A DNA stretch of 64,000 nt, taken from assembly GCA_027922465.2 (NCBI GenBank), contig BQMF02000175.1, positions 434,001-498,000 on the forward strand. Direction: 5' to 3'. The notes under the pieces are model-generated. The model was not told the origin of the DNA. It saw only the letters and a program-made list of their open reading frames with translations, and ran no database searches. Origin of the DNA: Turritopsis dohrnii (Eukaryota > Cnidaria > Hydrozoa > Anthoathecata > Oceaniidae). Below are positions 11,084 to 24,100 of the stretch, in pieces; position 1 is the first letter of the stretch; the number at the start of each line of letters is the position of its first letter. A program made the position numbers and the translations under genes.

Positions 11084-11699
11084 GTACAGTCGTGTAAACT
11101 AGCTATAAATTCAAATTCATCTTGCCTGCTTTCGATATTGTTTTCTGAAACAATTACGTTATCGCACGCTTGATTTTAATGGCTTCAGATAACTTATTTT
11201 TTACAATGTTTTACCATTCTGAAATTTTGAGTTTTCAAAATTTACTAACACTCTCCATCACTTAATAAAAATGAAACTGGCAATAACAAATTATTTTAAT
11301 TTATGTTTTATACGCAAGTAATCGTAGATCACACGTTTTCTGTTTTGGCGCTCCATACAACAACATTTTTGTGCAAACAGCACTGTTTCAAGTCACCCCC
11401 GCACGATAAATTTCAGTAGGTGTACTTTGTGAAGCAATAACTTGAGGTGGTGTGCATCAATTAGTTTGAACACTTCGTTATCTGAAAGACAAAAGATGAA
11501 TGGACCTTTTTTCAAAATTTCATAGTAATTACTTTCTTAGATTAAAAGTTATGAGCAAATCTTTTCAAAAAACGGCGAATTTTGTTTCAAGTCACCCCGT
11601 TTTACGGTACATAAACAAAATTTTTCCCGACCGACCAACCGACTCAATTTTTCAAGGTAACGATAACGGGAACCAAACTATTTTCTACAAACGGCCTTA

Positions 11700-12174
11700 G
11701 ACACGGAAGACGGGTAGGCTAAACACAAAATCATACACTTAAAATGTAAAAAGACAAACAAAAAAAGTCCAACGAAGTCACCCCGTTTTACAAATATGGC
11801 TATCAATTGCCTTGAGATTGTAGCCATATCCAGGAAAGTCCCGTACTGGCTCAAGTTATGAAAATTAGAAAAATTTCCATTTTATTTTCTTCTGTTCTGT
11901 GCTCTGTTCTGCGCCCAGCAGCAACAGCCATCAGGAGAGAGATAGAAATTTCAAATTTCATTTCAATCTCCCTCTCCTTTCCCAGCCTTAGCTATAGCCG
12001 CTGTTTTTAGTGGTCTATCTATGCTTTGGAATAGAAAATTGAGTAAATTCACCAACAACAGAAACCCTCGAAAATTCGAATCGTTGCAACATTGCCATTT
12101 TGAAATCCAGTGTCAGCAATGGCTCCAAATATTTTGTCTCATTTGCTTCAATCAAAATAAACATCACGTGCTGT
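11700..12174. other. Probable promoter/5' UTR region of the endoglycoceramidase gene
   Basis: The stretch directly upstream of the first coding exon. It contains one more GTCACCCCGTTTTAC block at about 11777, a remnant of the neighbouring repeat family, and a pyrimidine-rich segment at 11880-11990. No TATA box or other promoter element could be singled out with confidence. Confidence 0.3.
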
Positions 12175-15100
12175 ATGAACTGGAGTTATGCTGCAGCAAT
12201 GAACTTGGCAGGGTTTACTCTTTTTTGCTGCATTTTTCACTATACAGCTCAGCAAGATGCCGATCTATCAATTACAGTCAATCCCGAAACACAAATGTTG
12301 GTAGACAGTCTTGGCAGAGAACGATTTTTTCATGGCACTAATGTCGTTGTAAAGCATCCACCGTTTCATCCTGAAATTTCGGGATATGGTCCGAATACGT
12401 TCTCCGAAAAGGATATGCAAATCCTTCAAGAACTTGGGTTAAATTCAATCAGGCTAGGTAATATTCATTAAAACACAGATTTCATATTGGAATTAATTAA
12501 CTTCTAAGCAAATTATTGAAATGTGTAGTATAAGAAGTGATGGCTTAGCCACAGACTCATTTCATGTTGCATAAGTTTTCCAGGAGGGCCATGGCTTTGG
12601 TTGGAGGCTCTGAAGTATTTGACACTTTTCCTTGAGAACTAGAGAAATCAAAGAATAGGATGTTTTGATATATACTTTGATGGCACAGGTGCGCACACCG
12701 TGAGTGTCAATAATGTTCCTAATATTGAAACGGACAGCCTTCCTAATTCCAGCAGACACATATCAAAACATATTCTAACTGTCTGTGAACAGGGCACATC
12801 CTGTACTGTCAACCAAACTAAATACCGTCTATCTGCCAAATTATAGACATGCATTTTTGCCAAGTTCACCACGTATAACTGAATAAAATGTATTATGAAA
12901 CAGAGCAATAGAGAGCAATTAATAATGGTAGCATTTCCAAAGATTGCCGTGTAAAATCCTGACGTCATAAAAAAATTCGAAAAATAACTCAACTTCAACA
13001 GTTATTATCTTTCTTTTGGATCGCGCTAGCCGATTCCAGTTTTTTTTATTGTTTTCCTTGATTTTTTGGCTTTCCGGCGATATCTAATTTGCCCAGTTTG
13101 CTATTCGGTGAAATACTTAATTTACGGCTGAGAAATGATCTGATTTGCCGGTTTTCCCGCCTGTGGCCACGAAAATATTCGACCAGGAATCACTTTGATG
13201 TTCAGCGCGGTGGATTGGCTTGTTGAATTGATGTCAAACTTTGTAGATTATGTAAAAAGGGGCTGGGGAATCCAAAAATCACCCAGAAAAGTTGTTTCCG
13301 ATAGCCCTTCTATGATATTTCATTAATTTTCTGTTATATCAGTTCCAATTTTTTCGCTCAAAAACTATCACTTCTATCCTTCCTCTTTCCATCTATGTAA
13401 TTATTTTTCCTGTAAATATCACTCAATCCAGTGAGGAAAAGCACCTCAAAGTTGGCTATTTCACCCCTGATTTCAATGTTTTCCTTTTCCGAAAAAATAT
13501 GAACGATTCAAATTTCAAAATGGCAGATTTTGGTATAAATAAACATTTGACAGGAGTAAAATAAGTTGCAGTCTTGGAAGAATAAGGCGCGCTATCGCGC
13601 TCGCGCACCTCCATACGCTCCTAGAAAGACTATGGAGCGCTTCTTCTTGCACGCCTGAACATCTGTTATGTTTTTTCCCAGCAGGCAAAAACCTGTTCAA
13701 AGTCAGCAAAATAACGTAAGAGCAACGTTCATTCAAACGTTCTAATGTTAATTTTTGCTGACTTTGAGCATGCTTTTGCCAGTTTGCTTGATATTTTAAA
13801 ACTTAATCCACATAATTTCTTCGCAAGAAAAAGTTTCTTTGTATATATGTAAATTGGGCTTTCGAAAGTACGCCACCAGTTCTTTATGTAAAAACATAAA
13901 ACGCAGGAAATGTCTGTGTAGAGAAAATGTTGACTAAGCCAACAGCCTTTGGGAATACTATCGTGACGTCTGAAAATGTTCATTCATTTTTTCAAAAGTT
14001 ATTGAAGAAACTTTTTTGCGTTGTGCAAATCAAAGCAAACTAACTTGCAAACGTTTTAATGTGGTCAGTGAACAAATAAATAAAAGTTGTTCAGGTGTTT
14101 ACTTCATCATGTTGTATTTTTATCTTCAACAATATGTTTTACAATAAAACATCTGGAAAAATTTTTTCTTTTCCAACGACAGACACAACCTTATGAATAA
14201 TTAATGAGCTTCCTATCAATACAAACATAACTTTTCATAATATAAGTTTTGATATACAAGCGTCTTTATACAGGCCTTGTCAGGAGAGGCGTGCGATCGC
14301 ACTCGCACGCCCCCACACACGCCTGAATTCTTCAAGGCGTGTGGTTGTTCGCACGCCTGTTTTAACGTTTTTTATATGTGGTGTGCGATCGACCGCACGC
14401 CTGAAATTTTGTATGTCTGTCTAATCTTTTACAGACAAGTGGGGGACGTTTAAACTTGTGAACCCCAAACACAAGGACTGGCGTCAATACATTAAAGGTT
14501 GACTCTCGCAGTCTTAACTTTTCTTGTCTGATAATGTTTAAACCTGAAGTCCTCTGTGGCTAGAGAATAAATCTTTCAATAAGAGAACTAGTGGGGTCGT
14601 CAAAGTATAAGAAACGCAGACAAGCAATCTGTTCACGAACGCATTTGATCGTACATGTAATTAACAGTTATGAAGGAAAATCGCGCTTTCATAATCTTTG
14701 ATCTTTTGAGAAAAGAAATGAAAATTCATTCATTATCAAACATTGATCGACTGCACAATGTAAAAAAGTTTCTTCGATAACTTTTGAAAAAATGATCATT
14801 CATTTTCATTCATTTTAAGACGTCACGATAGTATTCCCAAAAGCTGTCAGCTGTCTTTGAAAATATTTAAGCACGAGAAGAAAAAAAGTTTACGTGCTTC
14901 ATTCAAAAAAATATCTATAAGCAAAAACAGGTGACAATTTCTGTTTCAATATTGCGAAACATGCTGCAACGTGATGTGATATAAATTGATAAACACGTTT
15001 TCGAATGTAAATTTCATATTCGACTTTTTTAATAACACATGAAAGAAATTATGTATCTCTTTTCGTCGTGGTCGATTACGTCATCAAAAACTTCTTTTCA

Positions 15101-18100
15101 ACAAGATTAATAGAAAAACTTTTTTCATGAACAAGATTAATAAAAGCCTTTTTGATATACAACTGGTACTTTAAAGTAAACAAATATTTAAGTAAATTCC
15201 GCTGCGTCTAGACAGTGCCAGCTGTTTTTTTACGTTACAAGAACGAATGTATATAATCTTTTTAAGCTTCGCACTCCATCACACGCCTAAATATTAGATG
15301 GCGTGCGATGATCGCACTTTATAGCGCGCCAAGAAGGCCCTACGGGCTTCTTTGTTAACGCACCTACTAAAAAATATACTTCCAAGACTGAAGTTGTATA
15401 TTCATCACCTTTAATTTTAAATGATCCATTATTGATATGTTTTATCATTCACAAAGCCTTAACTTTCCCTTTAAATATCAGTTTCTTATATGAAGATAAG
15501 TTATTTTTATTATTAATGATTTATAATAAAATGTTTGTTAATAAATTTAATATCTTACCGAAATTAACTGTTTTTTTGTCTGTAGTCCCAGATGTATCTA
15601 TTATCAATGATTATTTATGCCTACTTGTCAGTTCGCCCAATGAAAAACAGAAACCAATGAAATTGGATTTTGATAATTATAATATATACATGTTTTTATG
15701 ATACGTCTTGTTTGTCGTCTCTTGATTTTACCCTGTTGCTAGGGAAAATTTGGGGTAAATCTTGAAATTCACTAGTATGCACCACACACTATATTTACTT
15801 ATTTTCTGTTTAAACAGAGTCAAAAGTTGTCAGTTGCCCCATTTCTAGTATTGTAACTACTTGAAATGTGCATTTTGTCTTGATTTTACCCCGTCGCTAG
15901 GGAAAATTTTGGGTAAATTATGAAATTCACTAGAATGTATAAGCACCACACCTCATATTTACTTCTTTTCTGTTAATCAGAATCAAAAGTTGTCAGGTGC
16001 CACATTTCTTATATATAATAACTACTTGGAATGTGCGTATTATCTTGATTTTACCCCGTTGCTAGGGAAAATTAGGGGTAAATCTTGAAATTCACTAGTA
16101 TATATAAGCACCACACCTCATATTTACTTTTTTTCTGTTTAAACAGAGTCAAAAGTTGTCAGTTGCCCCATTTCTAGTATTGTAACTACTTGAAATGTGC
16201 GTATTATCTTGATTTTACCCCGTTGCTAGGGAAAATTTGGGGGTAAATCATGAAATTCACTAGAATGTATAATCACCACATCTCATATTTACTTATTTTC
16301 TGTTAACCAGAGTCAAAAGTTTTAAGTTGCCCCATTTCTAGTATTGTAACTACTTGAAATGTGCCTTTTGTCTTGATTTTACCCCATTGCTAGGGAAAAT
16401 TTGGGGTAAACCTTGAAGTAATGTGTAATTTAGTTTCGCTAACTTAATGATTCTTTGCTCCACCTTAGTTTGAAATAGTAAAGTATCTGTTTTTTTTGGA
16501 GCTTTTTCCTGTAAATTCTTGTTTTAGCCCTATTTCATGTGTTGTTGTCATGGGGGAGATCCCTGTTGCTATGGATAGTATTAATTGAAAACAAATATTG
16601 CTCTTTGTAGTAAATGGTTATTCAAATATACGCTGAAAATATTAAGTCCAAATTATAAAAAATGTTAAAAAGTTATGACGATATTCTTCAACCTTATTTT
16701 CAAGAAAAAATCCAATGTTTTGGTGCCATTAGACATATTATTACAGTTGAAAACTATAGGGAAAATATCTAACAGAATGTCAAGAATTGCCCCAAATTTC
16801 CAATACTAAATTTCCTATAACTTCGGAACGGCTTATGGTTGAGAGGTGTAGTTTCATAGCTTTTTGACAATTTTGATTTTTTGGTCTGGAAATGCTAAAA
16901 TGGACCGTGAAGAATCATAATGGCCTTATTTCAATAATCAGTAAGAAGTGCCCTTACCCCACTGTGATTGACGTACAAAACTTTATTTATTTCACTTATT
17001 TTATGGTAATTTACTTTTTAAAAGCATGAACTAAAATAATGTTCATTCCTCAACTGATTTTTAAACATAAATTTTCCACCTGTTGAAGCCCTTTGTTCCG
17101 CCATACGATGACCTATATTTCATGTCAGAGGTGGCCATTATTATTTTTTATTTATAAATATGGCTACCATTATACACACGGAGCTCTTAAAAATACGCAT
17201 GATTCTCAAGAGAGCAAAATTCTAAGCGGTATATTGGTAATTTTCTAGTGTTCAAATAAATTTTATTATCTCTGAAGTTTGTTTTATTACAGTTTGGTTG
17301 ACAGTACAGGATGTGCCGTGTTTTTAATTTACAGATGGTTGGAATTATGTTATGATTGATGTCCGTAAAAACGAAGGTTGTCAATAATTAGGAACATAGA
17401 CGGTAACACACTTCTAAGTCAAAGATTTTTAAGAGTACCACCAGACTTATACATTTCAACTAACAAGCGGTTGATGGGTTAGTTTAATAATACGTTCCAG
17501 AGGTCATCTTAAGATTGAGTCAGAGATAACAGGCCTGGTCGTAAGAAAATTAGAAATTGACGATATCAGCAGCGATGCAAATAACGAGCGGTCAGCGGTC
17601 AATGCCCGGCGATATAAGGCACTTGATCATGTATTTTTTCTTATGGTTGATCAACTTGACCGGTCAGAATTAATTTATTGAAACGAAAGGACCATCAGAT
17701 TTTTTGAAATACGATGATTGCTTGATAGCAGGGGATAGCGATCTCTATAACGCTCCTAGAGTTAGGCAAGACGCGCTTTTAATCGCGCACGAAGATACTC
17801 TTTAAAAACATGCTCAACTATTTATAAGAACTAGAACATGCTCAACTATATTTGTTTCTGTGCTCAATGGACAACGAAGGATAACTTAGGTATATTAATT
17901 GATTATTCACCAATTTTTTGTTGCTAGGGAGAACGGCCACCATTTTGCTAAGGTAATTTTGAAATTTCCTTCGTTATATGAATTCCATTGTTCACCTAAC
18001 GAAAGAATATGAAAACATAAGTGGTACCAGCAGGACTCGTTTTCGTGTTATTCAATGAAATTAAAAAGCCTCTTAGTCTCCAGCTCCCTTTACAATACCA

Positions 18101-21100
18101 GTGAAATGGAATGTTTACATTTTTCGAGTTTGACTTGACCAGCAATATAGCCATGTGACTGGCAGATTTTGACTTTTAATGATCAGGATGACCGGCTGGT
18201 GTAAAAAAATTATTTGCAGCGCTGTATCAGTTATGGCGTGCGCTCATGTAAATTTTTGACAGATGTGTGATCAATTCTTTCCAGTTGAGATCAACAATCT
18301 TCATTCTGTATGATAATCAAGTCAAATTTGAAATGTGTCATATATGTAAAAATAACGAGATTTCCACGGAAAATGAATTTAATAAAATAAAACACTAAAG
18401 ATTCGGTACGTAAAAACTTAGCCATAAAGATTACTTTGACCGAAAATAAAATTTATTCAAAAAATAAGAGCAAAAATAAAACCTGAAAATAAAAAAATTT
18501 GTATTACTCTCCATCGTATTTCAAAGCGATCGGGGACCTCACTTCTGAAATGGTAGCAAGTTATTGTAACATTTAATCGTAGCACATGAACAATTTCCGA
18601 AGCAAAATTTTCAAAATTTTGGGACAGATTTTTGTTGACTTTTAAATAAACATTTATTATCACACTTGTCATTACAAGCCAGGCGTGCGATTGCCACACG
18701 CGTAAATAAATCTTGGCGTATGCATAGGCGTGCGCGTGCGATCGCATGCCTCTTACGACCAGGCCTGGATAAGTAAATTTATTTCATTACCAATATGCAG
18801 TTAGAATTTATTTTTCTAAAGTTTTTAATTTATTTTAAAGATCTTTAAAAATAGTTTACACTAAAAGTGACTGCTCTCTTGACAGCCATGTGCATTTTTG
18901 TGCGCTCTGTGTACAAAGCCATATTTACAGATAAAAAATAATGGCCTCCTCTGTGATAAAATATCAGTTGTATTATCGTATGGAGGCCTTTGATTGGGTG
19001 AAAGTTTGATTAAAAATTAGTTGAGGAATGAAAATGAATTCAGAACATGCTTTAAGAAAGTTAATTTCATCATAAAATAAGTGGAATAAAAAAGTTTTTG
19101 TAGTCACAGTGGAGGACACTTCTTAATGAGTATTGTTGCTGCCCTGTGTAGGCAGCACAGAGGCTGTAGCAAAGTGACCCCCCTTCATTGTGTTTTATTT
19201 GTTAAATAGTTAATCATTACGTTTTTACTAGTCCGTGCGTGTATTTAGTTCGTCCCTTGTGTATTATATTGTGTAGTTCACGTTTCTTTGTTATATTGTA
19301 CTTATCCGTTATTTCATTATAGTTAATTTCTCATGTCATTTTCTTTTCTTTCGTCATCTGTATATATATGCAGGGATTTCTTTTGTTCTATCTTATTCTT
19401 TCTATTATCTCAATTGCGTGAGATTGTCTGGTTTGTTTGTGTGATGAAAAAAAAATCATTCATTTCTTTTTCTTTGACAATTGGTGCCATCTGATGAACA
19501 TTTCATTTCGTTTTTTGAGAGGAAAACCCAAAAGAAACTGGGGAGACTTAAACAATAGCAAAACAATGGCGAGTTATATCTAACACGTGTGATTTTGGCA
19601 TTTCCTGGGAATTCCCCTGACATATTCTTTTTATTCTCAAACATTTTCTTTTCATAGAACATTTGTTTACCTCGCCTATTCGATTTATAAGATGTGAATA
19701 CTTATTGTTCAAGATAACACTTTATAAGTTTCTGTTTTATTACCCATTATTCTACATCACGTTATTTTTACTGGAATAAACCAATCAAGTTTTGTCGTCG
19801 TTAACATCTTAGCATTTGTTTGCCGTCGTAAATAATGATCTGCCGTCGCAATTTTCAAATACGACGGCACTTTTTTCTGTCAGTCTTTTTTCCTTTATTC
19901 AGAGGGCTGAGAACTTTGTAGGAATGATTTTATATTTTTGTGACAAGAATCTTTGTTTACTATTTGAGTCCGTAATTAGAAATTCTGTCTGTAATTAGGA
20001 ACATTGACGATTATGTGTAGTCAAGTTATGAACAGCAGTATTGTTTTTCATTATTAACAAAGTATGTTAATAAATTTTGTTGATACACCATCAATGCATG
20101 TAGTAACAGAAATGTCAGAGGCTTAACACTTGGTCTTGATCTATTATTGCAATCTCTGCAATCTCTTAAACTAGATTCCACAAGGACCATCCATCTGCCT
20201 CTAACATTAAATGTTCTGGCTATTCACATATACAGGTAAACAGAATCTTCCGCTGGTGGTGTTCTTCTCTACATCTCAAGAAAACTTAATTATAAACCCA
20301 GAAAAGACCTCTCAAAAATCATGTATCAAGTTAACCATCTTGAATCTGTCTTTGTTGAAATTTGCAGAGAAAAGAGAAGCAACAATATCATAGGAAGCAT
20401 CTACCGACACCCTAGTAAGTCTATTCAAGAATTTTATTAATCTCTTTATCTCTACTTTCCTACACAAACTTTCATTGGAAAATAACTCGTTATCTTGCTA
20501 GGTGATTTTAATATCAATCTACTCAACTCTGAATCTGACACCACCATTTCCTCTTTTCTTGATATCTTGCTTGATATCTTGCTCTTACTTGATTATTCCT
20601 AAAATTACTCTTCCCACTAGGATCTGCCCTGGTTCTGAAACTTTGATTGATGACGTTTTCATCTCTTCTTCTGATAACTGTTGGAAATCTGGTAATATTT
20701 AACATTATTAACATTATCATTAACATCATCTTAGACTCGTCTGAATCTAATAAATCTTTATCATCATCCTATTATTTCAAAGACTGGCAGAGATTCAACC
20801 ATGAAGATTTTATTTTAGATTTTCTAGCAATCGACTGGAAAAGCAGACTGAAACTTGTAGCTGGTGATGTTGACTTTTCCTTTAATACTTTCTTTGCAAT
20901 CATTGATGCTCTTGTTGACAAACATGTTACACAAGTCAAGTTGACTAAGAAACAAATTAATAACTCTCGCAAACCCTGGATCACTGGTGGCTTAATAAAA
21001 TCTATGAATAAACGTGACAAACTCCTTCAACTATATTATCAAGGCAAATAATCCTGATGTTAAGTCTCAATATCACGAACAATACAAAATTTACAGAAAT

Positions 21101-24100
21101 CATATTGTAGCCCTATGTAAGCAGAGCAAAGTTAATTACTTCAGTCAGTCACTTCGCAGTAGTGGCTTAGTGGTTAAAGCATTGAGCTTAGGAACCCAAT
21201 ATTGAGGGGTTCAAACCCCGCTGAGGTGCTGGAGGTACTGCAACTAGCTCGATTCCCTGATGTATTTCAGAGAAAATGAAGGCTAGTCAGGGAGATTAAC
21301 GCTATGATGAACATCCGGAATATGTAGCTCCACTCCTTGTAGTGGCTTCGCCCTGGAGTAGGGCAAGTGATTTAAAAAAAAAGTACTTTCGAACTAATTC
21401 GTAAACATTCATAACATTTGGGCTGGTGTTAGAAATCTAATCCAATGCAAATCTAAAACCATCTATCTTTCTGTCTGTAAATAACTCTATTATTTCTGAT
21501 CCTTCCCTTGTATCACAATCTTTTAACGTTTACTTTTCCTCTATAGCGGATACTATTAGAAGTTGGATTCACCCCTCACACTTTCAAACATTATCTCAGT
21601 AACCCTATCAATCACTCCGTGTTTCTACGTCCTGTTACTCATGAGGAAATTTTATCCCAATTAAATCAATTAAAATTCAGTTAATCCTCAGGCCCTTGTA
21701 GTATCCCGTTACAGATCTTACACCTTAATGCCTCAAGACATTTCTCACATACTTTCTGATCTTTTTCACCTGTCAATATCTTACGGGAAATTTCCTTCCA
21801 TTCTGAAGATCTCCAATGTCATCCCTGTCTTTAAAAATATTCTTCCCTCTAACTATCGCCCAATATCTTTGCTCTATAACATTGAAAAAATTTTTGAAAA
21901 ATTAATTTACTCTCGTCTTATTAACTTTCTTGACAAATACAAAGTTATTTACAAACGCCAACATGGTTTCCAGAAAAATCATTCTACAACTCGCGCTCTA
22001 TTGACTATCATTGAGCGTATTGGCCAGTCCCTTGACTCCAGTCAATTTGCTTGTGGAATATTTGTCGATTGACAAAAAGCATTTGCCACTGTTGATCATA
22101 ATATACTTTTATGCAAACTTAAGCACTATGGAATCAGAGGCATTACCAACCAATGATTTCAGTCTTTTTTATCCAATAGATCTCAATCTGTTACTGTTTC
22201 TAACATTTCTTCCAAACTTGTGCTAATCAAGCATGGTGTTCCTCTGCTTTTTCTAATATACATAAATGACCTACATACATAGATCACTGATCTTTTCAGA
22301 AGCTCATCACTTTGCTGATGACATGGACCTAATCAACTTTAGTAATTCACTCACTAAACAATTAAACCTACACCTATGTAAACTCTCATATTGGCTTAAT
22401 GACAATTAGTTCTTAACCAAAACAAAGCTGAATTCATTCTTTTTAGATCCTACTCTCTTAAGACTAAATCTTCATGATAGATGGTTGTACCCAAGTCATT
22501 CCATCAAATACCTTGGAGTATTCCTTAATCAAAATCTTGGAATAAACAAATTTTGAGTCTGCATCAAATTACGCAAAGCCAATAGGGCACTTTGTAGACT
22601 TCGTCATTTTGTTTGTCAGTTGGTTTTGAGGTCAATCTTTTTTGGATTTTAGATTCTCACTTGAGATATGGTTGTCAAGTTTGAGGTCTCACCAACACTT
22701 ATAACAATAGCAGAGCTTTTATTTTACAAAAGAAGGCTGTTCATATAATCACTTTTTAGATCTCATCCTCCCTATCTTCTCCCTTGTTAAGGTTCTCAAT
22801 AACATATTTGTCTGCAATTATTTAACTTCATACCTCCCTGACGAAATCTTTCAAGTTTTGAAATTCTCACCTGCCTCCGCCTCTCATGAACACAACACAC
22901 GTTTCAGTAGCTTTGGAGGGTTATCAATTCCTAGCATCAAAACAAATGCATTTGGCAAAAATTCCCTAACATTCCAGGTAATCAAATTCTGGAATCAACT
23001 TCAATCATCTCATCCTGATATAATTCTTCAAAATTTAGCTATTAATACTCTTAGAAAACTATCAATTACTCTGTCAGTCACCTCAATAGCTCACCTGTTT
23101 TGTTTTTGTTTTGTTATTGATAAGCAAGTTGAGCCCTCTTTATTTTTTTTTTTTCTGGTTCCATATGATCTAATCAAATTGTATATTATTTAACCATAGT
23201 AAATAATACTTTCTTATAACTTACTTAGTGGTTTTGCTCTTTTTAACATGAGCAGCAGATCTTTAACTTTTTTGTGAGTTTTCATGAGTTTTTGAGAACC
23301 TGGTTAGATACATCAAAATGTGATATATTTATTCTCTATGCAGTATTTACAGCTTCTTTTGCTGAAATGGGATCTTACTCACAAAAGATAATTTTCTCTA
23401 AAGAGATAGCATCAGATTGTCAGGCATATAATAAACTTACAAAAGAAAACAGAAAGACTGTAGCTACTCTTCTGCGGATAACAGAACAAGACCCAAAACA
23501 TTTAGACATTAGCCAGGGCAGAGAGATTCTGATGAAATTTTGGGAACATGACATTTTTCACTGTATTGGGAAGTTGGTGAGCAATGAGTATTAGGAGATG
23601 TTGTGTAGGACCCAATAGAGAGTGACAGGGAGGTGAAGTCAAAAAAATCTAGGCATGGCGAATTGAATGCGATTAGAATAGATTGGGAAAATGACGTTTT
23701 ACATTATCTGTGAGGCCTAGCTAAAGCCCTGACAAAGTAACTTCTCATATTAGTCATGTCAATTTCTAAAACGAAAAGCAACAAAGCATATACATTGTTT
23801 TGAATGAATCATAGAAGAAAGTTATAAACTACAGTAATCCTAACTATAAGTAAACATGCTAAATGGTTTATATTTTATATTACTATATATTAAAAATTTC
23901 CAAAACAAAATGTTTTGAAATAACATGCAAAAAAGCTCATGCAACAAATATCAAAAAGACCTTCTCAATGGTTGTAACGGACTCGCCTTTTTTAGATTTC
24001 TAGGTAAGTTTTGATTAAATTGTTACTAAAACGAAATAATGAGAGGAGCTTCTTGGTAAATCAATAATGAGCTACTATATTTCAAGTGAATGATAAACAT

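Larger units (their letters stand above)
9725..11607. mobile_element. TIR element with CCGTAAAACGGGGTGACTTG ends, TA duplication
   Basis: Left terminus CCGTAAAGCGGGGTGACTTG at 9725 and the inverted complement ending at 11607 are flanked by TA (9723-9724 and 11608-11609), consistent with a TA target duplication. A second GGGGTGACTTGAAAC block follows just inside the left end, and a GTTTCAAGTCACCCCC block lies near 11385. The interior holds a palindromic MITE and a 44-codon open frame at 10949. Truncated relatives occur at 57594-58299 and about 63080-63840. Confidence 0.75.
9388..11699. mobile_element. Outer inverted-repeat element hosting nested insertions
   Basis: Imperfect inverted repeats at about 9388-9436 and 11630-11699 share a GTAGAAAAT-like block, GGTTCCCGTT and CGACCGACC. 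They bracket the next, smaller element. The simplest reading is an older transposon into which the TA-flanked element 9725-11607 inserted. No coding sequence is preserved in its own arms. Confidence 0.5.

Noticed and set aside
15432..15701. 89-codon frame just before the 164-bp satellite
   Set aside because: AT-driven composition and no recognisable motif; flanks are repeat DNA.
21160..21235. A functional tRNA gene
   Set aside because: A and B boxes are present, but the sequence continues into a SINE body with an A-rich tail and the acceptor-stem ends do not pair well.
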